From assembly GCA_963924555.1 (NCBI GenBank), contig OZ004585.1, forward strand, positions 5,283,488 to 5,347,487: DNA of 64,000 bases. The letters are read 5' to 3'. Numbering within the stretch: position 1 is the stretch's first letter; every line of letters begins with the position of its first letter. Origin of the DNA: Crambe crambe (Eukaryota; Porifera; Demospongiae; Poecilosclerida; Crambeidae). This document shows positions 21,442-33,600 of the stretch, one piece after another. The notes under the pieces were generated by a model that searched no databases, was not told where the DNA came from, and saw only the letters and a program-made list of their open reading frames with translations. Position numbers and translations under genes: made by a program.

Positions 21442-22321
21442 TGTTTGAAAAATCAAAGTTCTTACCTCTCAGACATTATATTATGGGGACATTTCAGTCT
21501 ATATAACAGATTTCTACTTCCTTTCAAACAGTGCCTGCATGTTACAGCAGATTGCAGTGTTCCATCAGAGCCTCTGTATTTTTACCTAACAGTCCCCAAC
21601 CAAACATTTGAGATCTAGTTCATATGTAGAAGGGCTGTGAAGTGCCACTAACCTTCCCTTCAAGTTATTTATGATGGCCACAGGTATTGATGACAGACAA
21701 CAGGACGGGGGTACTATATCAGGCCAACTGTATCAAGCAAGTATCTGTTGGTGAGTCAAACACTGGTTAACTACTACCTGTGACTGTTTAGGTTGTTTTC
21801 TCTCCATTGCAGATTTTTAACAGTCCTTAAAGATGAAATTTTACCACTAAAAAAGGAATATTTTGTGTTTCTTTATGTAGGTGTAGTCCTCAGGGAAAAA
21901 GTAGCACCAACTCAAACTAAAGAGAGACATGCATATCTACCTTTTGTCAATACAATTCTTTTTATCATATATCTTGAAAAACTTCCAGATTTGTTGTGAG
22001 CTTCAGCAAAGAGGAGATGTTTTATTTGTGACCCTTGTTTAGCTGCTGCTCAGTTCATAATGGCTTTACCCGGATATGTGCAGTTTCTACCTAAGTGACC
22101 TCTTAGGTCAATAGATGGGAATAGGGAGGAGTTATGGGCTACTCTTGTCTGGAATTAGTGATTCCTGGAAGGTTTCTTGGATATGCTATTGTCTTGTCCA
22201 TACCGGAAATAGATTGACGTGAATCTAATTAAAGGCTAAGTGTCCCGGTGAAACATCCGTGCCTGGGTACGAGCACTACTGACGGTGATGCTGGCCCAAA
22301 TTAACCTGCTTAGCTACAAGT
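21442..22321. other. Remainder of duplicated 3' UTR, then P450 5' region
   Basis: 21,442-21,600 is the rest of the EF-hand 3' flank duplication. After that I recognise no gene until the P450 start. Segment 22,240-22,275 (CATCCGTGCCTGGGTACGAG) shares GCCTGGGTACGAG with about 28,330, marking a small dispersed repeat close to the P450 promoter. Confidence 0.45.
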
Positions 22322-25300
22322 ATGATGCTTCTTGCTGTTTGTTTCGTGACATTCATCATTGCCGCATTTATGTTTATCAGGTAAAATGGATAAGCAGCTT
22401 TCAAACCTAGCTAGCTAGTCATAATTGTATTACTCTCATAACTGCATAATGTCGAAATTATGTGGTGCTTATTTGATTGATAGATGGAAACTGGCCTTTA
22501 GTTATCTCAAATCATATGGGATTCAAGGACCAACCCCTGAACTTTATTTTGGCAATTCAAGACAGATATCTGCAATGATGGTTAGTTTAACACATAATAC
22601 CTATTATTGTCACATGTGCCATAAGAATTTAGGGCCAGCAGGCATGTTTATGAAAGTTGCAGCTAACCGTATGCTATATTGAACAAAGCCATCATGAATT
22701 CAAACATATGCTCTAACATTTGCATGATTGCAAACTGTCCTGAAACCTCTGGGATAGGAAGTCCCGGATTTATTGATCTCACACCAACCACGGAATAGTA
22801 GATTGCCTATTGCAGCAATAATAAATAGCTACACCCTATAAATGCAATCTGGTTTATATAGCTATCAAGGCCCAAGAGCTAATTGTGGGTGCATTTCTGT
22901 ATATAGCTGTAGCAAGAGCCATAGCTACACATGTAGCTAGTTACACAAAATAAGAAATGCAAATGTATGAAAGGAATATAGCTAGCTACTACACTTTCCA
23001 GCTGCCTTACGTACTTCAAATAAAAATTTTCTCTTTGAGTAGCATACTATGCTAGATACAAATTGCCTTAGGGCTAGGGAACACAAACCACACCCCAATC
23101 ACACCTACAAACCACACCCTTAGTAATAATGATGTCATTAAATCATCCGCTAAAGCTTAATCCACTCGCCACAATGCTTTGCATTTCCCTAGTGAACTAC
23201 GTATCTCAGGTGTTCAGCCAGCATAATGCATATAATATCATGCCTGGGGATATTGATCTGAGCGAATTCAAACAACTCTGGCTTCCCCCAACCCTGAATA
23301 TTTAACATAGATGTAGATAAGGGGAGGGGTGGCTTTGGAGGCTAAAGTCCCCCCCCCCCCCCCCTATTTAGCAATAATATTGAAAATTTGTCCAAGTATG
23401 GAATCTACTACAGTAACTGTTACGACAAATCATTACATATCTGAAGCTAAATGAATGAATCGCTACATTATTACTAGACAAATGCAATGCATTGTGGGGC
23501 GAGCCTGAGCTGAATGTGATGCATGTTCCCTTTTAGCAAGGGTGAAACAATGAGAATGGCCTCTCTTTCTGAAAACACTGCATTCTCTGAGACTGGCCTC
23601 TCTTTTCCTTAGCTGTCTGTGACATCAACTGCTGACTTGCACTCTCCCTCAAGCGCGTTTTTCTCTGTAGCTGTAGCTGTGCTTTGAGCAGGATGTCTTG
23701 CCTTCTATGTCCTACTTTCTTCTTTCTGTTCAGCGGTCTTGCTAATTTGATCCATTCTTTAGTACCTAGCTAGCATCTGCTATTCGATGCTTGAGGCAAT
23801 CTTTTCTCTGGGCCAGCATTGTCTCCAGATTTCTCGATCTACGCTTCCTAAGACGTTCTTTCTGTTCAGCTAGCCTCTCTTAGCTTATAGCACATGTTTA
23901 TATATGCATGCGCATCTACTGCACTGTGATGTAATGTTACCAGATGATTATCGCAGAGAACAACCACTATTATTAGGACGTACGAGATATATATAACGAA
24001 CTCTAGAGCCAACTCGCTAGTGTGGGGCCCGCTCAGGCTCGTCCCAATTATTTTTTTTGGCCTTCTCATTCTGTGGGAGGAGGCACATCCACCTCCTGCA
24101 GCTGCTTATGCAGCCATATTGGCATGCATACTCCCTTATTAGCCCCCCACCCTATCAAGGTTATCTACACCCCCGTAATTATGCTCACCATACTTCAATT
24201 GTGCGTGCGTGCGTGTGTGCGTGCGTGCGTGCATGCGTGTGTAAGCTCATGAGAATACTGCTGCATGAGAATAATAGGCAGCATAAAAGAATAGGTTAAT
24301 TGCATAATATTGGGCAAGGCCTAATGGGGGAAGTTTTTAGGAATGCATTCCTTTCCATCTCAAGTGTAACTAATACCCACATAACTAAGACTAATGTAGC
24401 GGCACAAGTTACTCACATGGATGAGAATGATGGGATGCTCAATCTTGGCATGCAGCTAACATAATCATCACAGAGCTATGAAATTATTTTAATCTTTTGG
24501 TGCTTACCATTCAATAAGACTGCACTCGTCACTAAGCCTATGATCCCATGCAAACTAACCTTTTCTCATAGCGCAGCACAAGCAGAGCAGTGAAAATTAA
24601 AAAGCTAGGTACATAATTAATAGTTCCACTCTACCCTGCACTGTTCTATGTTCTGGGTGAGCAGCGTGCCGAGTGTCCGGAATTACCCAACCCACAAAAT
24701 TTGACACCACTCGACATTTTCTAATAATATTCAAGCAAGAATACAGCAGTTTGGCACTTCTAGAGTTGCTTTGCAAGTGGAGGAGAGAATTAGCTTTCCA
24801 ATGTACTTTGTTGCAGCCTTGTAGCTTGCCAGGAATAAGAGCAGCTTTTGTAAAAATTGTCTGGAATTACCCCATGTCCGAAATTATCCCTGATAGCTAG
24901 CTACATGTAGCTACATGTCTATTACAGTTCCTTTTTATTGAAAATAAGTGACATTAGCAAGATGCACACTTTATTAATCCCTAAATTGGGTGTGGTTAGA
25001 AGGTAAAGTTATAAAATGGGTGTGATTTTCTCTGAGAGTGCCCCGAAAATTGGTTTTCAAAGATGGCAACTATGCACTTCCACATTAAAAATAATGCTCT
25101 TGACATACAAAGCAGGTTACTATAGCTACACAGTTAGATAATGACCCATCCTTTGAATAATTATCCACTTGTGTCCAAGATTGTGTTGCTATATTATAAA
25201 TCTTATTTTATAACATGTAGGGGCCTCTGAAGTTTATTGAAGTTAATTTTTCTAAGTATGGTGACATCTTTGGGTATGTTAATTTTGTTAGCATGATATT

Positions 25301-27579
25301 GTGTTCAAAAAAATTGTCCACAATAAAAAAATAAAATTTAAAAAAAACAACAGGTATGAATGGATGGCTGTGGTCAGAGTTCAAACCAGCCTTCCTTCAC
25401 TCAATTCGAAACAGTGCCTGTTATGGGCACAGAAGTACTGTAGTGATGCTAGCAGGTTTGAACTCTAACCTCATGTTGGTATGTGACATCTAATTACGTA
25501 GTTAGGAAGGTGTTCCGTTCTGCTGGCCTGACTATAAACTATTAGCTAGTGTTTGCTGAGATAATAGCTTAGAAAGAGAAGATGGTGTTTAATTCTTGGC
25601 TCTAGTATGACAGTTTCTACTTGTATGAAAACACGCTTGTTGATAGATTGTAGTATGATCATAATTCAATGGTTTAGCTTGTCAAAATATTTCTTGTGTT
25701 ATCACTTGGCCATCTTCATTGTTGAACGTCAGCATTCATAGTTATACACTGTGCTTATTATTGTCCCTCTTATTGTTACAGATACTATATTGGAATTCGA
25801 CCAAATATCGTAGTGAAGGATTTGGAAATGCTGAAGCAGATAATGATCAAACAATTCAATTGCTTTGTAGATCGAGATGTAAGGCTATCAATGAACTGCA
25901 TGACATAACTAGCTATATAATATAAGAAGAGCAGTGACAGCTTTATAACCTTAAAATTTTAGGAAATTATTTTTCCAACGATGATTCAACGTAATACATC
26001 AATCAGAGCGGGAGGTTTATTTGCAAGTAAAGGTGATCAATGGAAAAGACAGAGAAAGATCATTTCAAAAAGTTTTAATTCCACCAACTTACGCAGAGTA
26101 TGTCATAAGTTAACTTGTTTATCTATTATTTATCACTTGACATTAAATGGAACAGATGTCTCCAGTTATTGAGGAATCATGTAATTCATTAATTACAAAG
26201 TTTGGCGAGTTTTCCAATAGTGGAAAGAGTTTTGATATATCAGAGTGAGTTTTAAATTATTATACACTTCATGCATATAACCATATTATATCATAAGTGT
26301 CTTTGGACGCTATACTATGGAGGTCATTTTAGCAACAGGTTTTGGACATAAGGTTGATTTAATCAATGGTAAAGCAGATGAACTGACTAAAGCCTCAGAG
26401 TCTGTTTTCGAAGCAATGAGGGACGGAAATGCTGAGCCAATAGTAGCATTATTATGTTAGTTATCAACCACACTTTTTGATCCATGTACATAATTATCAT
26501 TATCTTATGTAGCAAACTTTCCATTTCTGTGGAATGTGCTAAGATCTATTGCCATGAGGACAAAAAATGCTGCTAATTATGCTCTATTAGAAGATAAAAT
26601 AGCAGAGCTAGTGGAGAAAAGGCTGGAAGATATTCATCAAAATGAAGAAATTGTATATTTTTTCTTAGCTATGTATCATATAATGTGTCTTTTACCTTGC
26701 CTAATTTTTTTTTTAGCATTATGATTGTTTGCAACTTTTAATTGAGGCGAAAGCTGATTCTGATGACGAGGATGAGCAGCCTGGTATTAAAAGCAAAAAT
26801 ACATTGTCAGATATAGAAGTGGCTTCCATTGGAACTTCATTCCTATTAGCTGGTAGCTTCTTTTCAAAGCAATGAAATCATAAAATTATTATTTCCTTAC
26901 ATAGGCCATGAAACAGCTAGGAGCACACTGGCCTTCATTTTTTACCTTCTAGCAGTCAATCCAACAGTTCAAGAAAAGCTTTTCGAAGAAATTGATCAAT
27001 TTTATTCCAGAAATCCAGTAGGTTTTTACAATTAAGAAAATGTTTATGATAATTATTATTTTTTTAATATAGGGCAGTACTTTGTTTGAAGTTGCTCAGT
27101 CCACAGAATATGTTGATATGGTAGTTCAAGAGTCACTAAGAATGTACCCAGCAGCTCCCATGTATGTTATACCAAAAAAAGTTGACTAACTTGATAATAA
27201 TAATTATGATATAATTATAGGGCAGCAAGAAAAACTGCCAGAAATATTGAAATAAATGGTCAGATGTTTCCAAAGGGCTGTGCAGTTGTTCTTCCTGTAA
27301 TGGCTATCCATTATTCACCTGAACATTGGCCTGAACCAACTTTATTTAGACCTGAAAGGTTTTCTAAGTAGCTAACTTCACTTGCACTGATGTGTTAATA
27401 ACCAATACAATAGGTTTTTGAAAGAAGAAAAGGAGCAAAGGCATTCATTAGCTCACATGCCTTTTGGGTATGGACCAAGATCATGCATTGGAATGAAATT
27501 GGCTTTGATGGAAACAAAAATGGCATTAACTGCACTAATTAGGGAATACAAGTTTCTCGAAGGTCCGGATACTGAAAAG
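22322..27579 (+). CDS. Cytochrome P450, CYP3-clan-like
   Basis: Thirteen exons join in frame by GT-AG splices: 22322-22380, 22484-22580, 25221-25273, 25782-25878, 25963-26097, 26156-26244, 26298-26455, 26513-26652, 26717-26852, 26905-27017, 27073-27161, 27221-27358, 27414-27579; total 490 codons. The first exon is a hydrophobic ER anchor (MMLLAVCFVTFIIAAFMFIR). Landmarks are the GIQGPTP proline hinge, KRQRKIISKSF (C-helix), the I-helix AGHETARS (R where many P450s have T), ESLR (ExxR of the K-helix), FRPERF, and the heme loop FGYGPRSCIG with the cysteine ligand. Most similar by eye to CYP3-clan monooxygenases acting on lipophilic substrates; substrate unknown. Only the last 15-20 residues are missing; a candidate disrupted terminal exon starts at 27,830. 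Confidence 0.94.
22581..25220. other. P450 intron 2, 2.6 kb, with small repeats
   Basis: Much longer than the gene's other introns (about 50-500 bp). Holds a run of 16 C (23,349-23,364), a GTGC/GT repeat (about 24,203-24,242) and a fragment of the GGGAGGAGGCACATCC family (24,075). No exon recognised. Confidence 0.6.
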
Positions 27580-27829
27580 GTATTGCTACATATTCTCATA
27601 AGTACTTAATGACAATCGATATCTGGCTGCTGAGTACATTTCATAGGCAGAGGAAACTGGGGGACACCAGAAGCACATACCCACCCCCCTTGAAATGAAT
27701 TCCCCCTTGGTGCCCCCCTTCAGAAACAACTGATTGCTTAGTTAGCTATAATAATTATGGAAGGGGATAGGAAAACAAGTTTTGCACTCTTGAGCTGTCA
27801 GTACATTTTGGACACCCTGTACTTTACAG

Positions 27830-27880
27830 GAGATTATAAGCTTTCAAGGAAACTTTGTGATCATGCAGCCTCCTATAGTG
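27830..27880 (+). pseudogene. Candidate last exon of the P450, cut by a poly-C insertion
   Basis: After acceptor TTTACAG, the phase expected from the previous exon reads EIISFQGNFVIMQPPIV, which has the composition and spacing of the final beta-strand of CYP3-clan proteins, and then runs straight into 22 C and unrelated DNA. If this is the true last exon the protein would gain a proline run and a foreign tail. Alternatively intron 13 is retained and translation stops after VLLHILIST at 27,609. Recognition rests on a short stretch, hence the low confidence. Confidence 0.45.
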
Positions 27881-28340
27881 CCCCCCCCCCCCCCCCCCCC
27901 CCAAGAGGGAAGGGCCTGGTATAAGTTGCATGCGCATGCACTCCATCCCTATACTTTCGGGCACGTCCGTTACACAAATTGTAATAAGCATTACATCATT
28001 GTAATTTTGAGATAGAGACTGTTCTGTTGCTTTTGCTCTTTCTGCGCTAGATTCAACTCACCTCACTCTCAGAAGCGTTCTGTGCAAGGTTAGACGAGAA
28101 GAGTCGCTGCTATCAAAGTATCATGTCTCACCTTTTATTTTTGACCATGAGAGGGATAGTGCTGTTCTTGTTGTGTCTTGGTTTATTTCACTGATGTGGA
28201 TAAGGTCTGGAGCCAGATCTAGCTAGCTAACTAGCTTTAAGCTGATTGAATGCACGCATGCTACATACATTTTTATGACTACATCATTCATCATACACCA
28301 GGCCCTTTCTGCCCCACAAAAAAAGCGGGCCTGGGTACGA
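27881..28340. mobile_element. Poly-C-headed inverted-repeat insertion
   Basis: Starts with (C)22; then AAGGGCCTGGTATA near 27,908 is mirrored by TACACCAGGCCCTTTCT near 28,295-28,312. No coding sequence. Borders and target duplication are not resolved. Confidence 0.5.
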
Positions 28341-29254
28341 GGCTAGTAACTTGTGTAGACAGCAAAATGAAAAAATTGAACTACAGTTTACTGCAGTATT
28401 CTGGACATACTTTCGCAGCTCGATAAGCCCTTGGTAGCATTAGCTTAATTATTATTTTCCATTGAATCATGAAAATTTGAAATGAAAATTATTCTAATTA
28501 TAACTTTGTGATAACTGCACTTGCTCTAATTAATTTAGCCATTACAAACCTGTTTGGGTGTAACTTTGTCACCCAAAAATGGAGTTTACTTGTTTTTGGA
28601 GAAGAGATCAATGAAGTCCTGAGATTTGTTTGAAAGTAGTTTGACATTATGGTGGTCACATGTGCATTAGTATATAGTGATGCTGTTTGTAGATATGCAT
28701 ATTTTAGAGTTAAATACATAGCTAGCTATAATTATTATTATTTATTAGTTTGACACTTAATTTACAATTTTTTATACGTATATTTTTTTTTAATAATTTT
28801 TTTTATAATTTTATAATTTTATAATATAATTCAACTAGTGATACACTAATAAATGGCAGCCAAAGAAAAAGAAAAGAAAGAGAAACGAGAGAGAAAAACG
28901 TGGAAGGGATGCACACTACATAGACATATCAAATGCCTTCTTTAACCCAAATATGATGACACTGTGATAATATGATCTGGAAGGGAGTTGCTGATGACAC
29001 TGACCAAAAAAATGCCTATAGCTATATGCAAGAAAGTAATTTCACCAGGCATTGGGACATTGGGATGACAGTAATGCTTGCCCACAATTATTTTGATACA
29101 AAAATTGGAGTCTAGATGGGAATTATTATAGTCATGTGACCGCATTGACGTCATGATTAAGTTAATTTTCATGTTCTCTTTGAAAAGGGGTTTGATCAAA
29201 CCCCCCCTGGCAGAGGATCGACTACATGTAGCTAACTATTATTCTTTATTCAAA
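28341..29254. other. Intergenic stretch
   Basis: AT-rich, with a T-rich stretch near 28.75-28.83 kb. A purine-rich open frame at about 28,853 (AAAGAAAAAG type) is low complexity and not called. No gene recognised. Confidence 0.45.
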
Positions 29255-29256
29255 AG

Positions 29257-29266
29257 GTGTGTGTGT

Positions 29267-29297
<31 letters not shown>

Positions 29298-29302
29298 GGG
29301 GG
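29257..29302. repeat. (GT)n followed by (G)22
   Basis: A GT dinucleotide tract of about 12 units passes directly into 22 G. Lies just downstream (3') of the minus-strand YdeI-like gene. Confidence 0.95.
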
Positions 29303-29340
29303 TTTCAAGCCCACTGAGCTGCCTGCTGGCTACAGGCCTT

Positions 29341-29736
29341 TTATGAACAAGTCTTTTTAGATCTTGAAACACATTTTGATTCGGATTTTTTCCTCTCCAC
29401 CTTTTCCAATGCTCTTAAATAATGCTTTTTTCCAAGTGGTTTCATCTTTCCTTGTTTCGTCAACTCAGCAGCGTACTTCAAAGTGTTCAAACTCCAATTA
29501 GCACTATCTTTTCGTTTAACAAATACTCTCATAAAAGAATCATCATCGATCCTCTTCACTTTTGTGTCAATCCAACCATAGCAGATAGCAGTTCTTACTT
29601 GATCATTGTGGCTTGGCACAGGATAACCAGTGTGCTTCTTATAAATCTTGAATTCTACTCTGTCCTTTTTTTCATGATTAGCTTCAAACCAATCTGTAAG
29701 GTCTTTTATTTCTTTTATCTCCACATTTTTTGTCAT
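29341..29736 (-). CDS. YdeI/OmpD-associated-family protein, intronless
   Basis: 131 residues in one exon, starting MTKNVEIKEI and ending KKTCS. Family signatures in order: a W-x-E-x-N-H motif (WFEANHEKK, about 16-24), FKIYKKHTGYPVP (about 29-41), AICYGWIDTKVKRIDDDSF (about 50-68, the central GWID motif), then F.KRKDSANWS (about 73-82) and KQGKMKPLG (about 94-102). This is the layout of bacterial YdeI/OmpD-associated proteins (linked in bacteria to peptide or bacteriocin resistance; biochemical role unclear), truncated after the first domain and with a basic tail in place of the usual second part. Other genes here are split, apart from the EF-hand gene; absence of introns and a bacterial family suggest lateral transfer, though bacterial contamination is unlikely because typical host repeats flank it. 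Confidence 0.85.
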   Translation of the reverse strand: MTKNVEIKEIKDLTDWFEANHEKKDRVEFKIYKKHTGYPVPSHNDQVRTAICYGWIDTKVKRIDDDSFMRVFVKRKDSANWSLNTLKYAAELTKQGKMKPLGKKHYLRALEKVERKKSESKCVSRSKKTCS

Positions 29737-30379
29737 ATTTTATCTTTCATTGCCTTCGTGACTAGCTTGGTTAAAGGAGCTTGGTCAAGGAGCTTGCTTG
29801 GTAAGCATGAAGTGGGCGTGGTGTTACGTCATAAATAATTGGCGGTACGCGGCGCGCGCGGCGTCATCACAAAGTTGGATGTTTCCTTGGTTCTTCCCAT
29901 CAGAGCTCCTAGCCAGCTTTTAGTTGTAGTTTTCTCTCTGACAGGTATGTACGAAGAGCATACATGAGCTATAATTACTGTTACTCGGCCATCAACATAG
30001 ACTTAAGTGTGTATGTTACTATACTCCTGCCATTGTGGTCCATAGCTATTGGCCTATGTCTATGACTACTGTCATCTCATAGCTGCATCTAGTCCAGACA
30101 CATTAAATTTTATCAAGGAATGATAATGCATTAGTTAGGATATGCACTCAAGAGCAACTGGTCTTGTACGTACTTGAAGTGGAGACTAGAATATAACCAG
30201 TCTTCTAAACTAAAATGATTCCTCAGGTGAGGAACCTCATGTCAGGTAGGTAGGTAGGTGTTTGATCTGTGGCAGTCATAGGTAGAAAACAGAACATTTA
30301 TTATAATGTTGTACGTACTATTTTTATCATGTAGTTTCGAAGTGATTTTTAAGAAGTTTATAAATGCATTTTATTTTAG
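29737..30379. other. 5' region of the YdeI-like gene and spacer
   Basis: 29,830-29,870 is a GC-rich patch (GGCGGTACGCGGCGCGCGCG) about 100 bases upstream of the YdeI-like start and could be its promoter. GGTAGGTAGGTAGG lies near 30,245. No other feature. Confidence 0.45.
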
Positions 30380-30517
30380 GACTCAATAGTCAATTTGTGG
30401 AGTAACAGGTCTCTAGCTGGTCTTGAACAGTTCCAATTTCAGATTCTTTCCTTATTGTTTATGGCTGCACTCACCAAGGGGGCCACTATAGGCACCCACC
30501 ACCAGTAGCACACACTA
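30380..30517 (-). pseudogene. Degenerate third copy of the aquaporin last exon
   Basis: Follows the last exon at 30,700-30,880 (ACTCAATAGTCAATTTGTGG... CACTATAGGCACCCACCACC) with indels that remove the central membrane part. It lies 180 bases beyond the true stop codon, so it is a local tandem duplicate, distinct from the copy at 837-1742. Confidence 0.85.
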
Positions 30518-30699
30518 TACAGTCCTTCAGTGGGGAGTTCTGGATTTATTTCATCACTTGCAGTGTCACCCCTCTAGTATAGATTCCCTTCCATTCCAGC
30601 ACTTATATAAGTAACAGGTAACACAACAAAACTAACAATTCAAACAAATTTCACGAAAAGGGTAAAATTTGTAGATAAAAGTAGCAAAATGTATAATTT

Positions 30700-33600
30700 T
30701 TAGGACTCATAGTCAATTTGTGGAGTAACAGGCCTCTGGTCTTGAACAGTTCCAACCTCGTCTGTATCTTTCTCTGGTTGTTGTGGATGATTTGCCTCAA
30801 TGACAAACCAGTAGAGTGGGGCAGCTATGGCCGCACCCACCATGGGGGCCACTATAGGCACCCACCACCAGTGGCGCACACTACAGTGTGAACAACTACA
30901 GGAATAGAACACAAGAATAATGTGTCAGTGCACGAGTGGTTGAAATAAGAATAATATTGAAGGCTACAAGTTAAAATCACAATTAAATTTCATTAAATAT
31001 GTGTGGATTTACGCTCCATTCGAATATTCTGTATGCCGTACACTGGAAGCGTATGGTTTGTGCGTGCATACATTTAAATTGAAAAACAAGGCATAAGCTT
31101 CCTGTGTACGGCATATGGAAATTCGAACACAATTGAAATCCACTGTATTATAAATTGGTAGAACAACTGCATCGACATGTAATGCCTTGTATTTTTATAA
31201 ATAGCCAGCTGCATTCCTTGACGTGCATGCGATTTAATTGCATGAATATTAATTTTGTGAAATTTAATTTTGTATGAACTGTATGAATGGTTTGATTTTA
31301 ACTTGTACCCATTACAATCATAACTAGAGCTCATGCCCCGCTGTAATAAGCTCATGCCCTGCTGTAATAAGCTCATGCCGTAATAAGCCTGTGGCACTGA
31401 CTAACCTAGATGCATAACCTCATTCAGCTCCCAATTTGGTAAGGATCGATTGATCATTAAAACGCACATGCAATCTATATCCGGCAGATCGAATTAATGG
31501 AGGCAGAGTCAGCAAGAAAAACATGCATTCAAGCCACCAAGAGAGAGTTCTTTAGAAAATGTTGAAATATGCTAGCAATAAGTGTATTTTACAAGTTTTC
31601 TGCCACAGACACACATAATATAGTGAATCCAACCAATTGTAACCCCTTGCTGCACATGCACAGAGGGAAGAAAGTAATACACGTAAAACCATGGCTGTGA
31701 CTGCATCTCTTTGCAGGAGTGTGTGTGTGTGTGTGTGCATATAATGATGATTGGTCAAATGTCAGATCAGGCAGTAACTGTTATGAATGAGTTATGATAA
31801 CTACTGACACATTAGTATTGTCATGGTTGCTATTCAAGATTCTAGCTTTAATCTGTTGGTCAAATGGAGGGGGGCTCTTAGGAAATATTATCAAGAAGCT
31901 TACGTGAAGACATCAGTACCCCAACCAGCCATTGCTGTGAATAGCCTGGGGGAGAAATCTCTGGCTGGGTTGACAGCGTAGCCGCAGTTGAAGCCGAAGG
32001 AGCCCCCAATGCCCCAGAGCACAAAACCAATCATGAGAGGCTTCAGGCCTGCCTTCACTTCAGAGTTGTTGGAGTCACAAATAGCAAATATGCCAAGCAG
32101 CAGTAAGAAAGTTCCAAATACCTGTAATAATAATTATTTTATTATTCAGGGGAAGAATTGAGGATTAATAGATAGTGGGTGGGTGGGTGGGTGGGCTGTT
32201 GAATCTGAGTCCAGCTGCAAACAATACAGAAGTAATAGCACTATAAAAATGGGGGGGGGGGGGTCCTACCCTATCCCCATTCCAAATAAATAATTACATC
32301 ACACTCTAGAGCTTATATAACTCAGTACTCACAAAATTATTTACGCCATTGCTCAGAAAACACTACTTTAGTGAAGCTATAATGATTTTCTTACAGCATA
32401 CAGAGAGCAGGTATAGTGCTATACCTAACACATGTAGCTAACTAATGCCAGCAATGGTGATGACATAATTATTTTCGGCTCTCTTTTTCTTCTATGAGGG
32501 ATTTTATTATTTTTCTACTTGGTATGTGGTTACATTTTGGGGGTGGAGGGGGGAGGGGGGGATAAATGAAATGTAGCTAGCATAATAATGTAATAAAGTA
32601 GCCAACATAGTTATATGAGAGTATTAGTATTAGTCCCAAGTATTAACATTAATTAAGTTTTTTTATTTTAGATTATCCCAAAATTTGTGAGTCATGTATT
32701 CAATTTGTCATAATGCACTAAACTAATACCTCCCCTCTGTCATAAATCTCATCTCTTACATAATACATGATGCTCAATAATTATTTGCTGGCACAACCTT
32801 TCAGGTCTGGTGAGTCCACTGATACTGTACCTGATCTAGGAATCCATTGGCCAGACTGAGGTGAGGCTGAGGATAAGTAGCGAAAATTCCTCCAGTGCAG
32901 AGTGCTTGTTTTGGATTTGGAACTGTGTCATTACCTACAAAGCAGTTGTCAATCTTTCCTCCAAGTGCATCTACTCCTTTAAACTGCTCGATGGCATCTA
33001 CAACAAAAAAAAGTGGTTACAGTGGTATATATCTTACAATGAAAGAAAATTAAGAGGCTTATTGGATGAATTATCCACAGGGCATTGCCAACTTCTGGAA
33101 ATAGAACATAGGGACAGTGTATGTGCACCATAGGCGAATGCAAAAATTTCCTTGACCACACCCACTTTTATTAAACATGCCTTTTTGATTATTTTCCCAA
33201 AGGAGATAAGCCACGCTAGATTCCATGATGTCATTTGTTTATAGCTTCAGATCACATGATGTGTGCTGAGCGTGCATAACTAATGCTACAGCTGAAGTAA
33301 CTAGCTCCATGTAGCTCTATCTGTCAGGACAAGTCATTGTTAAAACACTATGTCGGGTGGGACTGGGACAAGAGCTATAATATCGTGAGTGTCCCGGCCA
33401 AATCGGGACGGTTGGCAACTATGCATTTAAGACTTCATTATCAGAGTTCATATTGATTGAAGGTTTAAAAAATTATATGTAGCAGAGTATTATGTAACCA
33501 CCATAACAAGTTAGTATTTTAAGGGTGCCGATACATCCCGCCCACGCATGGTTGCTATGGAAGAATAGTTTTAAAACTATTTGCCTTAGAGACATCTAAC

